From Lepidostoma basale (Eukaryota; Arthropoda; Insecta; Trichoptera; Lepidostomatidae): a stretch of 64,000 bases of DNA. The position numbers and the translations under genes were made by a program. Shown here one piece after another: positions 1 to 9,351 of this stretch. The notes beneath the pieces were generated by a model that worked only from the letters and a program-made list of their open reading frames with translations, was not told the origin of the DNA and made no database searches. Each line of letters opens with the position of its first letter. Position 1 is the first letter of the stretch. The stretch spans positions 124,001 through 188,000 of the forward strand of contig JAHDVF020001023.1 of NCBI GenBank assembly GCA_022606425.2. The letters are read 5' to 3'.

Positions 1-440
1 CTTAATACCTCAACATTCATTGTTTCTCCGACTCCTCACGTGGCCGACATTCAATATCTGATCAAATAGATCGTGCCAAGTTTTTCCCGATTTTCCTATA
101 TTTCTAGTTCCATTTAAATCGTTAAAATATCGCACGCTTAATAGTAAACTGACCGATTTTGGTTTAGGTCATCATTAAGTTAACATTAGACAGAGGCTTA
201 AGTTAACGCTATCCATCTATTTTTCACAATGTTAACGCTATCCATTCGTAGTACGATAATCGTTCAGAAAGTTAATGCTATCCATTCGTACGTGTTTTTC
301 GACTGTTTTTGTTAAAACATCGACTCATGTCAAATTGAGCAAAACTTGCTTTTTTGAGTTAAACCAGTGTTCTATTAAGCGTGCGATATATTTCTTTTAT
401 AATTTTTTCTTCATTCATTCTTTCCATGTGTCCAAACCAT
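1..440 (-). mobile_element. LINE-A 3' fragment, split by a TIR element
   Basis: Both halves (1-130 and 386-440) match the same stretch of the LINE-A protein tail seen at 5697-6074, read on the minus strand (GRPRKTW and LRWFGHM regions). The reading is interrupted at 131-385 by a foreign TIR element. No intact ORF remains. The copy runs off the left edge of the window, so its 3' tail is not seen. It is a dead copy. Confidence 0.8.
131..385 (+). mobile_element. 255-bp non-autonomous TIR element, inserted in LINE-A
   Basis: Terminal inverted repeats begin CGCACGCTTAATAG and end CTATTAAGCGTGCG. A 4-bp direct repeat ATAT flanks it (127-130, 386-389) and reads as a target duplication. The interior carries three degenerate repeats of a GTTAACGCTATCCATTCGTA-like word. 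There is no coding capacity. A second copy in opposite orientation lies at 34642-34892. The superfamily is not identified. Confidence 0.85.
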
Positions 441-455
441 CATAATTATTTTATA

Positions 456-800
456 AGGATTAATTGTATCTCAATAGAGACGAAGATGTACTCGTGAATT
501 GTTTTCTGGGAACAGAAGGTGGTGGCTGAGGCGCTTACAGGACTTATGACCTGTCATTAGTTGGGTTGAGCGATCGCTTTATGTTTAACAACATTACCCA
601 TTTCGCATTTTTTTCCTTATGACCACCACGTCTGACAATTTTTTGGAACTTGTATATATGGTAGGATTCCACGCCTATCTTTACATTTTTAAGTTAACTC
701 TACACTAGCGTCATCTATTAAGAATAATTTAAATAAAAACAATTTATCCGCAATGGGTGAAATCCACTATTTGTCTACAAGAATTTGTATACGTGTAATT
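456..800 (+). repeat. Family T dispersed repeat, copy 1
   Basis: Begins with the word ATTGTATCTCAATAGAGACG and continues through GGCGCTTACAGGACTTATGA, a 'CACGTCTGACAA' block and an 'AGCGTCATCTATTAAGA' block, ending near 'CCGCAATGGGTGAAATCC'. The same block order recurs at 17112-17600, 32440-32830, 36600-36900 and 43640-44025. It is non-coding and its class is unknown. Confidence 0.75.
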
Positions 801-1380
801 TGTAATTTGTATATGGAAATGACATTCCGCCTTTCTAAGGCATTATCAAATGTACGAATTTGTTAACATTATTAAGAAGTCCATTTTTAGATTATCTTTT
901 CGTATAATTAAAAAGTATTATAATATTATAATTTATAAACCAGATAATAATAACCTTACAGCTCACGGTTGTGTTGACCAGATCGGTTCACTTGTTTGCG
1001 GAGTCAGAATCGAATGGATCTGTACGCATGGTCGCTCTCCGACAAAAGGAATCACTCCCATTATTATAGCCAGGGTATAACCAACTAGACAATGATAAGT
1101 ACACGGTGTTAAGAAAATAGTCAATAATTGAAACTATTCTCAATCTCGACAGAAAAATCACGTGAGTCATAAACAAGGTTTCAAATTTTAGAATAAATTA
1201 CTAAAACCCCTATACCATCTTGATTAAAATTCATAATCATCTCATAATATGGTATAAAAATACGAAAAACTTAAATTTGGGACACATCGCAGAGAGTGAG
1301 CTACAAATTATAAATTAATAAAAACAAGTCAATATACTCCAATAAACTAACATAAATTATGAAAACATAATTAATATTAA
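800..1380. other. AT-rich stretch with half an H1 repeat
   Basis: About 815-850 is one arm of the H1 palindrome family (minus-strand sense, ATGACAT...CCTTTCTAAGGCATTATC). I recognise nothing in the rest; the short ORFs here look like chance. Confidence 0.4.
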
Positions 1381-1625
1381 TGAAATCATCTGTCTTCTAG
1401 GAGTTTTATTATATTTTAAATGGAATAACACGTGTCGCCCTTCTAAGGTATCAAATGGGCTTTAGAAGGGCAAAACATGTCATTCCATCTAAAATATAAT
1501 AAAACTCCAAAAAACAGACGTTTCAATTCATAATAATTATTTTATATGGAGTTTTACAAAATTGTTCAAGTAACAATAAATAAACTTATTGAACGCTAAG
1601 GCATTAACACTGTGGAATTCCATAG
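1381..1625. repeat. H1 palindromic repeat with its tail
   Basis: Inverted arms at about 1385-1448 and 1462-1525 share GTTTTATTATATTTTA, TGGAATAACA and CAGACGTTT words. They are followed by the H1 tail TTTTATATGGAGTTTTACAA and TTGTTCAAGTAACAATAAAT, which also follows copies at 46818, 55560, 57900 and 60790. No ORF. Confidence 0.75.
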
Positions 1626-1790
1626 TAATATACTTAGGAAATTGAAAATTACTTTGTTTAATCCACAAAATATGTAAAAAATATTAAAAAACACGACATC
1701 TTTCGGAGGATACGAATCGTGTTTTTTAATATTTTTTTTATATTTTGTGGGTTAAACAAAGTTATTTTCAATTTCCTAAGTTTAAACAAT
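1626..1790. repeat. H2 hairpin repeat
   Basis: A near-perfect inverted repeat with arms of about 70 bp, from 'CTTAGGAAATTGAAAAT' to 'AAAAAACACGACATC' and its complement after a short loop holding TTTCGGAGGATACG. It inserts in or abuts an H1 tail at 'TGTGGAATTCCATAGTAATA'. A half copy lies at 18975-19085. Confidence 0.8.
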
Positions 1791-1794
1791 AAAT

Positions 1795-1985
1795 AGATGG
1801 AAAACGTCTATTTTCGAGAAGTTTTATTATTTTATGATAATGACATGTTTTGCCAAGCAAAAGTATTTTTAAATGGTAAAAGGAAATCAATTGGTTAATG
1901 GAAATTTGATAATGCCTTTGTAAAATGAAATATGTCAATACATAAAATATCATAAATCATCTAGAAAACAGACGTTTTTTTCGTA
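1795..1985. repeat. H1 palindromic repeat with widened loop
   Basis: Arms carry GAAAACGTCT, GTTTTATTATTTTATG, TGACATGTTTTGCC and the complement TGATAATGCC, ATGTCAAT, CTAGAAAACAGACG. About 60 bp of extra AT-rich sequence sits between the arms. Non-coding. Confidence 0.65.
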
Positions 1986-1989
1986 TGAA

Positions 1990-2580
1990 TTATTTAATTA
2001 ATTTAATTTTAGTATTTAAATTTATTTCTGATAGTCTTTTGTTTATTTGTTTGAATAAACAAAAAATCATTTGACGAAATAAATTGCAATCGACAGATTT
2101 CGATTTTCGGCACACCGAGTATTTAGTTATACTAATGTACTAACAAAAAAACAGCTTCCGAGATCCCGAATGATTCGCGTGACGACTAAATGCCGGCAAA
2201 TAACGAGTGATGACTGCAAAAAAATTTAGTATTCAATAGGAATAAAAACAGCGAAAATGCTACTCGAGTCGAGGGTTCTAATTAGTGTACTATTGACTCT
2301 GTACGTTAGTGGGTCCGGTGTGTACATGATTTATTGCGGGTGTACACATCATAGGTTTAACCGTAATTCCTACTCGTACCTAATGTAATAAACTCGAATA
2401 AAATACTTACTATAATTATAAGACTGATTTAAACTCGCGTCCAGTACGTTTGATCTATTCAGTAAATGCGGATATACTCGTGCACCAAAGATTTGTGTCC
2501 AGTAGTACGGATTTTTTCCTTGTCACAACCTGATATGTGACCCAGCCTTCATTGCTCGGGGTGCACTAGACAGTTCCCTT
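1990..2580. other. Unassigned intergenic or intronic sequence
   Basis: I see no coding signal, paired repeat or splice-like exon here. Base composition is less AT-rich near 2100-2400 than in the flanks. Confidence 0.3.
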
Positions 2581-2584
2581 GTGG

Positions 2585-2757
2585 GTAGAAAGAGGAAACG
2601 AAGCAGACCTAGATCCCTGCAGGACGAGGTTAAAGCGGTAAGCCTCACTTGAAATGGTTTTAGGCATCAATGGTACAATAGAGTAAGGTGGAGAAGAATT
2701 ATTGAGATCCTATGCATCGCGGAGGTGTTAAATATAAGAAGAAGAAACGCAGATCTT
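2585..2757 (+). mobile_element. Possible LINE tail remnant
   Basis: The plus strand reads as a basic GRKRKRSRPRSLQDEV-like stretch followed by YNRVRWRRIIEI, then AGAAGAAG. This resembles the extreme C-terminal end of RTE-type ORFs (GRP...D...RWR...EEA) but the frame is broken. Assigned by pattern only. Confidence 0.35.
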
Positions 2758-4153
2758 TAATTAGAATCAACATACATACACGGCTTTTTCAGGTGCAGCA
2801 TTAAACAACCAATATTTCTAGCTGTGCAGTAGGATGAAATGTTTTTTATACGACATCTGCATCAAAATTGCTGGACCTCGTTGAGGCAAAATAAAATATT
2901 GACGATATGTTGGCAGGATACAAATTTTCTGGCTCCACAGCGTAGAGACAAAGATACCTAGAACAAAATACGACATCTACCATGCTTCGGTAACATATTT
3001 AATTACTCACTTTTTAAATATATTGAAACTACTTAACAATAATTATGAACGCAGGGAAGCTTACGATATTTGGGAGCAGAGATCTGCTATCGTTTTGACC
3101 TTATATACTGAAATACAAGAACAAGTCAATAAAGCGTTTGTATAATAATATTTAAAGTCTGGTCTAGAAGAATAACCACGTGCGTATTGATAGTAAGGGC
3201 AACATTTATTAGACGTATGCTCTAAAGACGCGGGCTGATATTCTACGAAACAAAGTTGTTTCCTTAAAAACTTGTGGAATAGTGTTCGGTGGAGTAGATC
3301 CAGAAAAAGATACTATAAATACAATGTAGCCAGGATAAATAGTGACAGAGTCTCATATATAGCAATTGACGAAAGCCCATCTGGGCACCGACCACCTGAC
3401 AGAAGGAGGGACAGTTGGACCTTATAATCTCAGAGGCCATAATTTCTGTGTCACAGATCGTCACATATATAATATGTAAAGAAAAAGTCGAAGATGCAGG
3501 TAAGGTTACAATTCCGGAACAATATTTTTGTGGTTATTTAGCGTCACAATGATAATTTTCAAAAATAGTTATCATGATGATAGCGTTTTCCCTATTATTG
3601 AAGTTTACAATCCCACATCCTCGTTCTTATTAATTTTGCACAAAAAACGGTATATTTGATAATCCTTTTAGCTGGTTCATACAAATTGGTTTCATGTTTT
3701 GTTAGTCTATTTAAATATACATACTCGTATGTCTATACGACAGATACACAAGTTATCACATTTGTAAGAGATATTTGACGTTATCAATAAAATAAGTCTG
3801 ATCTTAATTTTAACATTCAACGAACTTCGTCAACTTTTTAAATTATGCGATTTCATGTTGTATTTGAAAATCTTCGCATTCAAACGTCACGATACTGATT
3901 TATTTACAGTTTAAAAATGTTATGTGTTAAAGTGCAGAAAAATAATAATATACAAATCAAAACTGATCATTCGAAAATGTTTTTTAAACATCTTAATTTC
4001 ACAATTTTTTTTTCACTTATCACAAACATGTTTCCGGGCACAGATGCCATTCCTCAGTCTTTGAATTTTAACAATAAAATGTTACAAATTCGTTTTATTT
4101 AAACTATATTGATGGCGAAGGGAGAGTTACATCTAGCGATATGGTTATTTGTG
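2758..4153. other. Unassigned AT-rich sequence
   Basis: Nothing recognisable. The stretch 3264-3470 has a weak proline/arginine-rich reading on either strand that could be old LINE debris, but no motif supports it. Confidence 0.3.
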
Positions 4154-4161
4154 CTTTCAAT

Positions 4162-4941
4162 CAGTGGTGGTACTCCCATAGAAGCCCAGAAGCCCGGCTT
4201 GCGTAAGAAATTTTGAATCAAAACCCCCAAACCTATGTAATCATAAAAACTAACCAACCATCACGCCGACTCCCCGAAAGGGTAGGCAGAAAGAATGGAC
4301 TGTCACACTTTTGCTGATGCGGCACTCCATCCTTCTCTTTTCGCCCCGCGGGAGACGCGGTGTGATGGGTTGCGAACTTCATCGCCACCAATAGGCATCT
4401 CCCGCGGACACTTCGATCGTCCAACACCCACAAAATAAATCTAAAACAAATAATATAAAATACAATGATATAAAATAAAATAACAAAAAATAATAATTTA
4501 ACACAAAATGTTCTTTTTAGATGGTGCACATATTGTCTATTTAATTTATGATCCACGAATCCACTGTTTTTTTAATTTAGCACATAATGTATTAACACAT
4601 AATGTTTTTTTTCAATGTTGCACATGTTGACATGGACGATCCGGACTTTTGTGTTTATTTAATTTATGTTACACGTATCCACCGTTTTTTAAATTAGCTG
4701 TAATTAGGCACTTAACCAGCAAAAACTTAAAAATAATATTGAAGGAATTATTCAAATTGTTGGCTATGTAATCATGCCCCCGCATAAACCAAAACCCCAC
4801 CAAAACACTGTCCAACAATGTTCCCATCAGACGTAAGAGGAATAGCCACAAGAGCTGAACCTCTATAAGCCAGAAGAGATTTTGATTCAAAATTTCTTAC
4901 GCAAGCCGGGCTTCTGGGCATCTATGGGAGTACCGCTGCTG
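4162..4941. mobile_element. Non-autonomous hAT-like element with perfect 8-bp TSD
   Basis: The ends are inverted: CAGTGGTGGTACTCCCATAG at the left and the complement of CAGCAGCGGTACTCCCATAG at the right. The match continues inward through GCCCGGCTTGCGTAAGAAAT for about 60 bp. The 8-bp word CTTTCAAT directly flanks both ends (4154-4161, 4942-4949), the TSD size typical of hAT transposons. The interior has no transposase ORF and contains a SINE-A copy. A related fragment is at 44085-44240 and a cousin at 29532-30195. Confidence 0.85.
4244..4440 (-). mobile_element. SINE-A copy (3' end shared with LINE-A), nested in hAT
   Basis: On the minus strand a non-LINE head (GGCGATGAAGTTCGCAACCC, CTCCCGCGGGGCGAAAAGAG) leads into the LINE-A 3' end (GTGTGACAGTCCATTCTTTC, CTGCCTACCCTTTCGG, GGCGTGATGGTT). 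The word AGTTCGCAACC resembles a pol III B box. This is the longest head among the four copies. It lies wholly inside the hAT element. Confidence 0.75.
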
Positions 4942-5030
4942 CTTTCAATAGGATTATAAGACAAAGGGAACAAATCAATAATTCGACTTGAAGTAAAGTT
5001 TAATTAAATGTTCATATGAAGCACACACTT

Positions 5031-5165
5031 TATGGTTAGACACTTTAACTCATAGATATAAAATAATAAAACACTTTATATTTAGCCACGGTATTTATCA
5101 AACCGTGGTTAAATACAAAGCGTTTTATTATTTTATGTATAGAATTAAATGTTTTATTTTTATTT
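5031..5165. repeat. H3 palindromic repeat, short form
   Basis: Arms ATAAAATAATAAAACACTTT...AGCCACGGT and ACCGTGGTTAAATACAAAGC...TTATTATTTTAT form a hairpin. It matches the ends of the longer copy at 6125-6385 but lacks the middle section that holds the hammerhead-like motif, so it is an internally deleted form. Confidence 0.75.
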
Positions 5166-5675
5166 TTTATTATATAACATTTGTAATGGATTTTTAATTC
5201 CTAAAATTTCAACGTTACTTAATGTTAGGTTTCGAAGGGAAAAACAAATTATTTCTAGCCGTTTGATTATATTTAAAATTATAAGTAGAATTTTATCGGT
5301 TGGCTTCCAATAACCGTGACGAAAAATCGATTCCAGATTAGCAAGCCATTAATAATAATAAAAAAATGAGACATTCGATATACGCGGCAAATGTTATGTT
5401 ACTTGTTTCGAAAGGCGATTATGTTCGTCATGTTAAGTCTCTGCTAGTTTTGTAAATAGTAATTAATTGTACGGCAATGAAAAGTTACCCAAGGCTGAGT
5501 CTTGTTTCCTTAGTTCATAAATATGTGCATACTTTAATATAAAAAAATTCCAATTTTGTACACAGATTGTCCGTTAGCGTTGTTTTTTTATCATATCCGA
5601 TTAAAAATATTTGAAAAGTAATGCTGTTATGTTTTATGACTTTTATACAAATGTCCCATTTTGTACTTTTGTACG
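5166..5675. other. Unassigned AT-rich sequence
   Basis: No repeat pair or coding signal found. Confidence 0.3.
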
Positions 5676-5677
5676 AA

Positions 5678-6095
5678 CTAACTAACTAACTTACCATCAC
5701 GCCGTCTCCCCGGAGGGGTAGGCAGAAAGAATGGAACGCCACACTGTTCTGTCCTGACATACGTCTCTCGCTTCCTCTACATTCATACATCTTGTCATGC
5801 ACGCACGTCGATTTTTCCGACTCCTCACGTGACCGACATTCAATATTTGATTGATTTGATCGTGCCACGTTTTCCTCGGCCTTCCTCTATTTCTAGCTCC
5901 GTTCACGCCGTTTACATATACCTTCTTTACCATTCTGTCTTCACTCATTCTTTCCATGTGTCCAAACCATCTTAATGACCCTTTCCTTATTTTGTTCATA
6001 ACACTTTCATTCGCACCACATTCACTTCTTATACTTGCATTTGTCACACTATCATAAACAGATTTGCCACACATTCGTCTTAGAGATCGAACATG
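5678..6095 (-). mobile_element. LINE-A 3' end with intact C-terminal reading frame
   Basis: The minus strand is open over 125 codons (5697-6074) and encodes the end of a non-LTR retrotransposon polyprotein. In order it shows MCGKSVYDSVTN, GSLRWFGHMERMSEDRM, GARNRGRPRKTWHDQI, CMTRCMNVEEA and a terminal SILSAYPSGETA. Such tails follow the reverse transcriptase in RTE-type elements. The 3' end is the tandem GTTA tail (TAAC repeats at 5678-5692 on the plus strand). It is 5' truncated near 6090. This is the best-preserved LINE-A tail here and serves as reference for the other copies. Confidence 0.85.
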
Positions 6096-6124
6096 ACGAA
6101 CATATTAAAAAATATATATAACAA

Positions 6125-6385
6125 ATTTTCATACAAAGCACTTACTTTGTGATTAGATATTTTAAACTTATAAATTTAAAATATAATATAAAAACTAATT
6201 GTATTTAACTACGGCACGGTTATTATAATTGATGCCAACTAGTTTCGCTTGGACCCAAGTTTCATCAGGGTGATATAATAACTATATTGCCCTGATGTTG
6301 CTTGGACTACACGGTGGTTAAATACAATGTTTTTAATTATTTTATCATATATCTGTAAGTTTATAATTTATAACACTTGCGAATT
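6125..6385. repeat. H3 palindromic repeat, full form
   Basis: Outer arms TTGTATTTAACTACGG (6200) and GGTGGTTAAATACAATG (6313) pair. Inner arms share ACCCTGATG and CTTGGAC words. The middle carries the hammerhead-like motif annotated at 6231-6272. Length is about 260 bp, without an ORF. Confidence 0.75.
6231..6272 (-). ncRNA. Hammerhead-like core M1 (candidate)
   Basis: On the minus strand: CTGATGA (6268-6262), then a hairpin with stem CTTGG/CCAAG, then C-GAAA (6247-6243), then the self-complementary word CTAG followed by TT (6242-6237), then GGC. This matches the type-I hammerhead order CUGAUGA, stem II, GAAA, stem III, NUH with a 4-bp stem III that would need a dimer, and GUU at the cleavage site. 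Only a 2-bp stem I (CC/GG) can be drawn, so activity is doubtful. The strongest point is the intact CTGATGA box together with GAAA. Confidence 0.4.
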
Positions 6386-6404
6386 TTGTTTTCACACCAC
6401 TTTA

Positions 6405-6548
6405 TTTTGTAATATCAAACCAACCGTTCAGCTCCGTTTTTTTATTTAGAAGAGCCATAATAAAAAAAAGGATTTATAAAACTTGTGTATTTTGTTCTTA
6501 TCAAACCAACCGGTTCCGCTCCGATTTTAATTTAGAAGAGAAATTTAT
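6405..6548 (-). repeat. Tandem pair of H7-like units (86-bp period)
   Basis: The block CAAACCAACCGNTC...GCTCCG, TTTAGAAGAG occurs at 6417 and again at 6503, 86 bp later, with similar flanks (TTTATAA..CTTG...TTTTGTT). On the minus strand each gives GGAGC..GAACCGGTTGG, like the 3' half of the H7 motif at 13369-13400. No clear CTGANGA box is left. Confidence 0.55.
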
Positions 6549-6594
6549 AAAATAACTTTACCTAAACTTTTATTTCGCATACGGTTTTAAAAAT

Positions 6595-6690
6595 TCGAGA
6601 ACCAATTTTTAGTTCACATTTTCCCAGTGACTGGTTTCGCCAGATCAGTAGGCATCGCCTAACTGCATCCTATTTAACGCAAGTTTAATC
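6595..6690 (-). repeat. H5 repeat fragment
   Basis: The minus strand carries GGCGATGCCTACTGATCTGG, CGAAACCAGTCACTGGG. It matches the GAAACCRGTC module of the H5 family at 27555, 44925 and 62905. Confidence 0.55.
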
Positions 6691-6849
6691 AATAAGCATC
6701 AGTTTACTTCAAGATTACATTAAATCGATTTTCCAATCCAGTAGTTTCATTTGTAAATGTTTTTTTCTTGAATTTGTTTATTTTCAATTTTAAAAACTTT
6801 TAAAGTAATTTTGTATTTCAACTGTAGAAATAAATGCACACAAAATGAG

Positions 6850-7003
6850 ATTTCTTAGATTTCTCTATGTCTAGTTCCGTTTACGTCGTTTACATATATG
6901 GTACTTATTCAACATTCAGTCTTCATTCATTCTTACCATGTATCCAAACCATATTAATGACCCTTTCATTAATTTGATCATCACGCTTTCATTCCAGAAG
7001 ACG
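6850..7003 (-). mobile_element. LINE-A fragment
   Basis: The plus-strand text CTCTATGTCTAGTTCCGTTT, TACGTCGTTTACATATA and CATGTATCCAAACCATATTA is the complement of the LINE-A region encoding LRWFGHM...GVNG...RG. It is truncated at both ends and frameshifted. Confidence 0.7.
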
Positions 7004-7071
7004 ACGTGATGGTTCGTTTTAGTTTTTTTTTTAATTTCTACTAAAAGTCTGTTCATAATTAGACAACGCAG

Positions 7072-7736
7072 ATGATATTTCAATAGCGTGAATGGTGAAA
7101 ATTTGGAGCAAGTAGACGAGTTCGTGTATTAAGGTAATATGTTTACAAAAGACGGGCGAGTGGAGAGGTATATTAAAAGAAAGGTTGAGGCAGGCAATTG
7201 CTATCCAAAAAAGCTAGAATGGCAGTGCACAATGGTGTTCTTCTACAGACCCTTATGTATAGAAGCGAAGCATGGAACTGGCAAAACTAGGATGAAAGTA
7301 GAATAAATGCATTAGAAATGAGATCTCTTAAAAGAATGTGTGGATACTCTGTGTATGATAGAGTGTCGAATGAAAATTTAAGAAGTGAATGCGGTGCGAA
7401 TTATGGTGTTATGAACAAAATAATGAAAGGAACATTAAGATGGTTTGGACATATGGAATGAATGAATGAAGAAAGAATGGTAAAAATATAAATACCTATG
7501 TTAATGATGTTAATGGAACTAGAAATAGAGGAAGACCGAGGAAAACTTGGCACGATCAAATAAATCAAATATTGAATGTCGGCCACGTGAGGAGTCAGAG
7601 AAATCGACGCGCGTGCATGACACGATGTATGAATGTTGAGGAATTGAGAGAAATATGTCAGGAAAGAAAAGTGTGGCAGTCCATTCTTTCTGCCTACCCC
7701 TTCGGTGAGACGGCGCGATGGTTTGTTAGTTACTTT
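7072..7736 (+). pseudogene. LINE-A 3' end, longer but broken
   Basis: The plus strand reads VNGENLEQVDEFVY, then after a stop GNMFTKDGRVERYIKRKVEA, then RINALEMRSLKRMCGYSVYD, LRWFGHM, GRPRKTW-like bases and the terminal RSILSAYPFGETA. It ends in GTTAGTTA near 7730. The segment before LRWFGHM is the region just behind the RT thumb. Several stops and frameshifts kill it. It is the longest LINE-A piece and lies head-on to the minus-strand copy at 6850-7003. Confidence 0.8.
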
Positions 7737-7819
7737 TTATATATATTTAAATAGCAACATTATGCGAGTGATTAAGTGCTATTCGTCTGTATTAATCAAT
7801 TAAGTTTGATCGGTCTAGA

Positions 7820-8060
7820 AATGGCATGTCCTTTCAACCGTTCGTAAGACTTCCATTCACCCCGCACATAAAGCAAGCGTGTAATTTAACTCTCGCGCTG
7901 CCAAGCGTGATGGTATGTCTACGCGTGGTTCGCTGAATTCCAATCGAGTCGATTCTGGACGCGAGATGCACAGCGCCCGAAGATGAGGTTCCCCCGAAAC
8001 ACGTTTGCCACTCGCGTGCGTCAGTCTCCAAGGTCCCTGAACTGGTAATCACGAACAATA
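7820..8060. other. GC-rich unique island
   Basis: Much richer in G+C and CpG than its surroundings, and I could not pair it with any other stretch. On the plus strand CCGAAGATGAGG, CCCCCGAAACACGTTT has a loose GATGA...CGAAAC spacing. The 74-codon minus ORF has no motif. It could be a diverged repeat or a regulatory element. Confidence 0.3.
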
Positions 8061-8224
8061 ATTAAATACACAAAACAATGCCGCGACCTTGGCGCGTATG
8101 AAAATGTATTTTCTCCCGAGGCAGTCTGCTTTTGATGAATTAAACATACCACCAATTGCAGTTGCTAATATTCGACAATCAAATGCATCGCGAAGCAATC
8201 ATTAATCGACTGTTAATTTAATAA

Positions 8225-8366
8225 TAAATATTAAATGTCGGCCACCTGACACGATGTATGAATGTGGAAGAATCTAGAGTAGTATGTCAGAAAATAACTG
8301 TGTGGCGGTCTTCTCTTTCTGCCTACCCCCTCGGTGAGACGGCATGAGTTCGTTAGTTTTTTTTAT
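8225..8366 (+). mobile_element. LINE-A 3' tail fragment
   Basis: Plus-strand matches to AATGTCGGCCAC, CACGATGTATGAATG, TCTGCCTACCCCCTCGGTGA and a GTTAG end. A deletion joins GGCCACCTGACACG. Non-functional. Confidence 0.75.
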
Positions 8367-8416
8367 TATTTGATGTTCACTTGTTTTAGCAGAGGCAAAG
8401 TGATACTTCAACATTA

Positions 8417-9188
8417 TTAACCCTTAACGTACCGTGTTCAAAACAAAACGCTCGCTCCCATGTGGTAAGTTCAGTTTACCGCTAACTTTATCTAAATATC
8501 AAGCATATGACTAGATGAATCAAAATTTAATTTATGTCATCTTGTAGGGAATTTCATTAGGAATAGATCGATATCTATAACATACATGGATTATTTGAAA
8601 AACATATCATTATTAATTTTTTTCTGGAACCATGCGATTTCTGATATGTAATGCGTCACAGCATACGGGCGACTGGACATCGGGTATAAACTTGTCTGCG
8701 CGCCGCGGCCGGCGGGGCGAGGATAAAGGCACCTAGGCAAAATGTATAGTACGTTCAAGACAACGAGTACGTATTAATATTTGTCCCTTTTGGTAAAGTG
8801 TTAATATTTTCACAGTTCTGATATTATTAAGTTACGTGCTGCGTTTTCATCCAGTCGGTATTATTACGTACCTATTGAAAAGGTCAAAGATATAATTTAT
8901 AATACGTTCAAAACAGCGAGTAAGTATTTGTCACTTTTGATAAAGTTGTAAATATTAGCAAAACAAATTCTACCTTAACACGAATGAAGGTGAGGACAGT
9001 CTTAGAAAATATTTTTTTTTGGGATGAAGGAAGTAATTTTTTGCTTTTTTTTTTATTACGAAATATTGAGAACACTTCAATGGAGGATTACAATTTTTTT
9101 TATAATATTAGGGTCCATAGGTTTTAAGAAAATCAACTTTAAATTGGCAGTGGAAACTCAATTGACCACATGGCAACACGACGGTTAA
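8417..9188 (+). mobile_element. TTAA-flanked non-autonomous element, copy 1 (772 bp)
   Basis: Bounded by TTAA at 8417-8420 and 9185-9188. The ends are imperfectly inverted: both contain GTGTT and then CCATGTGGT, followed by an AGTTT run about 20-40 bp inside. There is no ORF. A second copy in the same orientation at 54145-54892 is roughly 95-97% identical by eye, with one deletion of about 30 bp. TTAA target use and unequal short TIRs suggest a piggyBac-type MITE; this is inference. Confidence 0.8.
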
Positions 9189-9214
9189 ACGCTTTAATAT
9201 TGGAACACTGTTAT

Positions 9215-9345
9215 TATCTTCTTCTTCTTCTTTTTCTTTGTTGTAGACCTCTGTTATCTGTCCTCCAGAGTGTTGCTTCTCCTGTGAGGTAGATTCCCAA
9301 CTGTTCTTCCATCTTTAAGAAGGTCTAATCTGCTATTATTTATAA
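9215..9345 (-). mobile_element. LINE-E 3' tail fragment
   Basis: The plus strand starts with TTC repeats (a GAA tail on the minus strand), then TTTGTTGTAGACCTCTGTTA, CCATCTTTAAGAAGG. It is related to the tails at 20665-20910 and 33515-33660. Confidence 0.5.
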
Positions 9346-9351
9346 TATATT

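Noticed and set aside
1711..1735. GAAAGATGTC in the H2 loop as another hammerhead core
   Set aside because: No CTGANGA box upstream and GATG is not self-complementary.
1626..1790. Hairpin as a microRNA precursor
   Set aside because: Arms too long and too perfect, with a repeat copy at 18975; better a palindromic repeat. No small-RNA data.
7820..8060. GC island as a promoter or first exon
   Set aside because: No ORF with a motif, no splice donor that I trust and no neighbouring gene in register.
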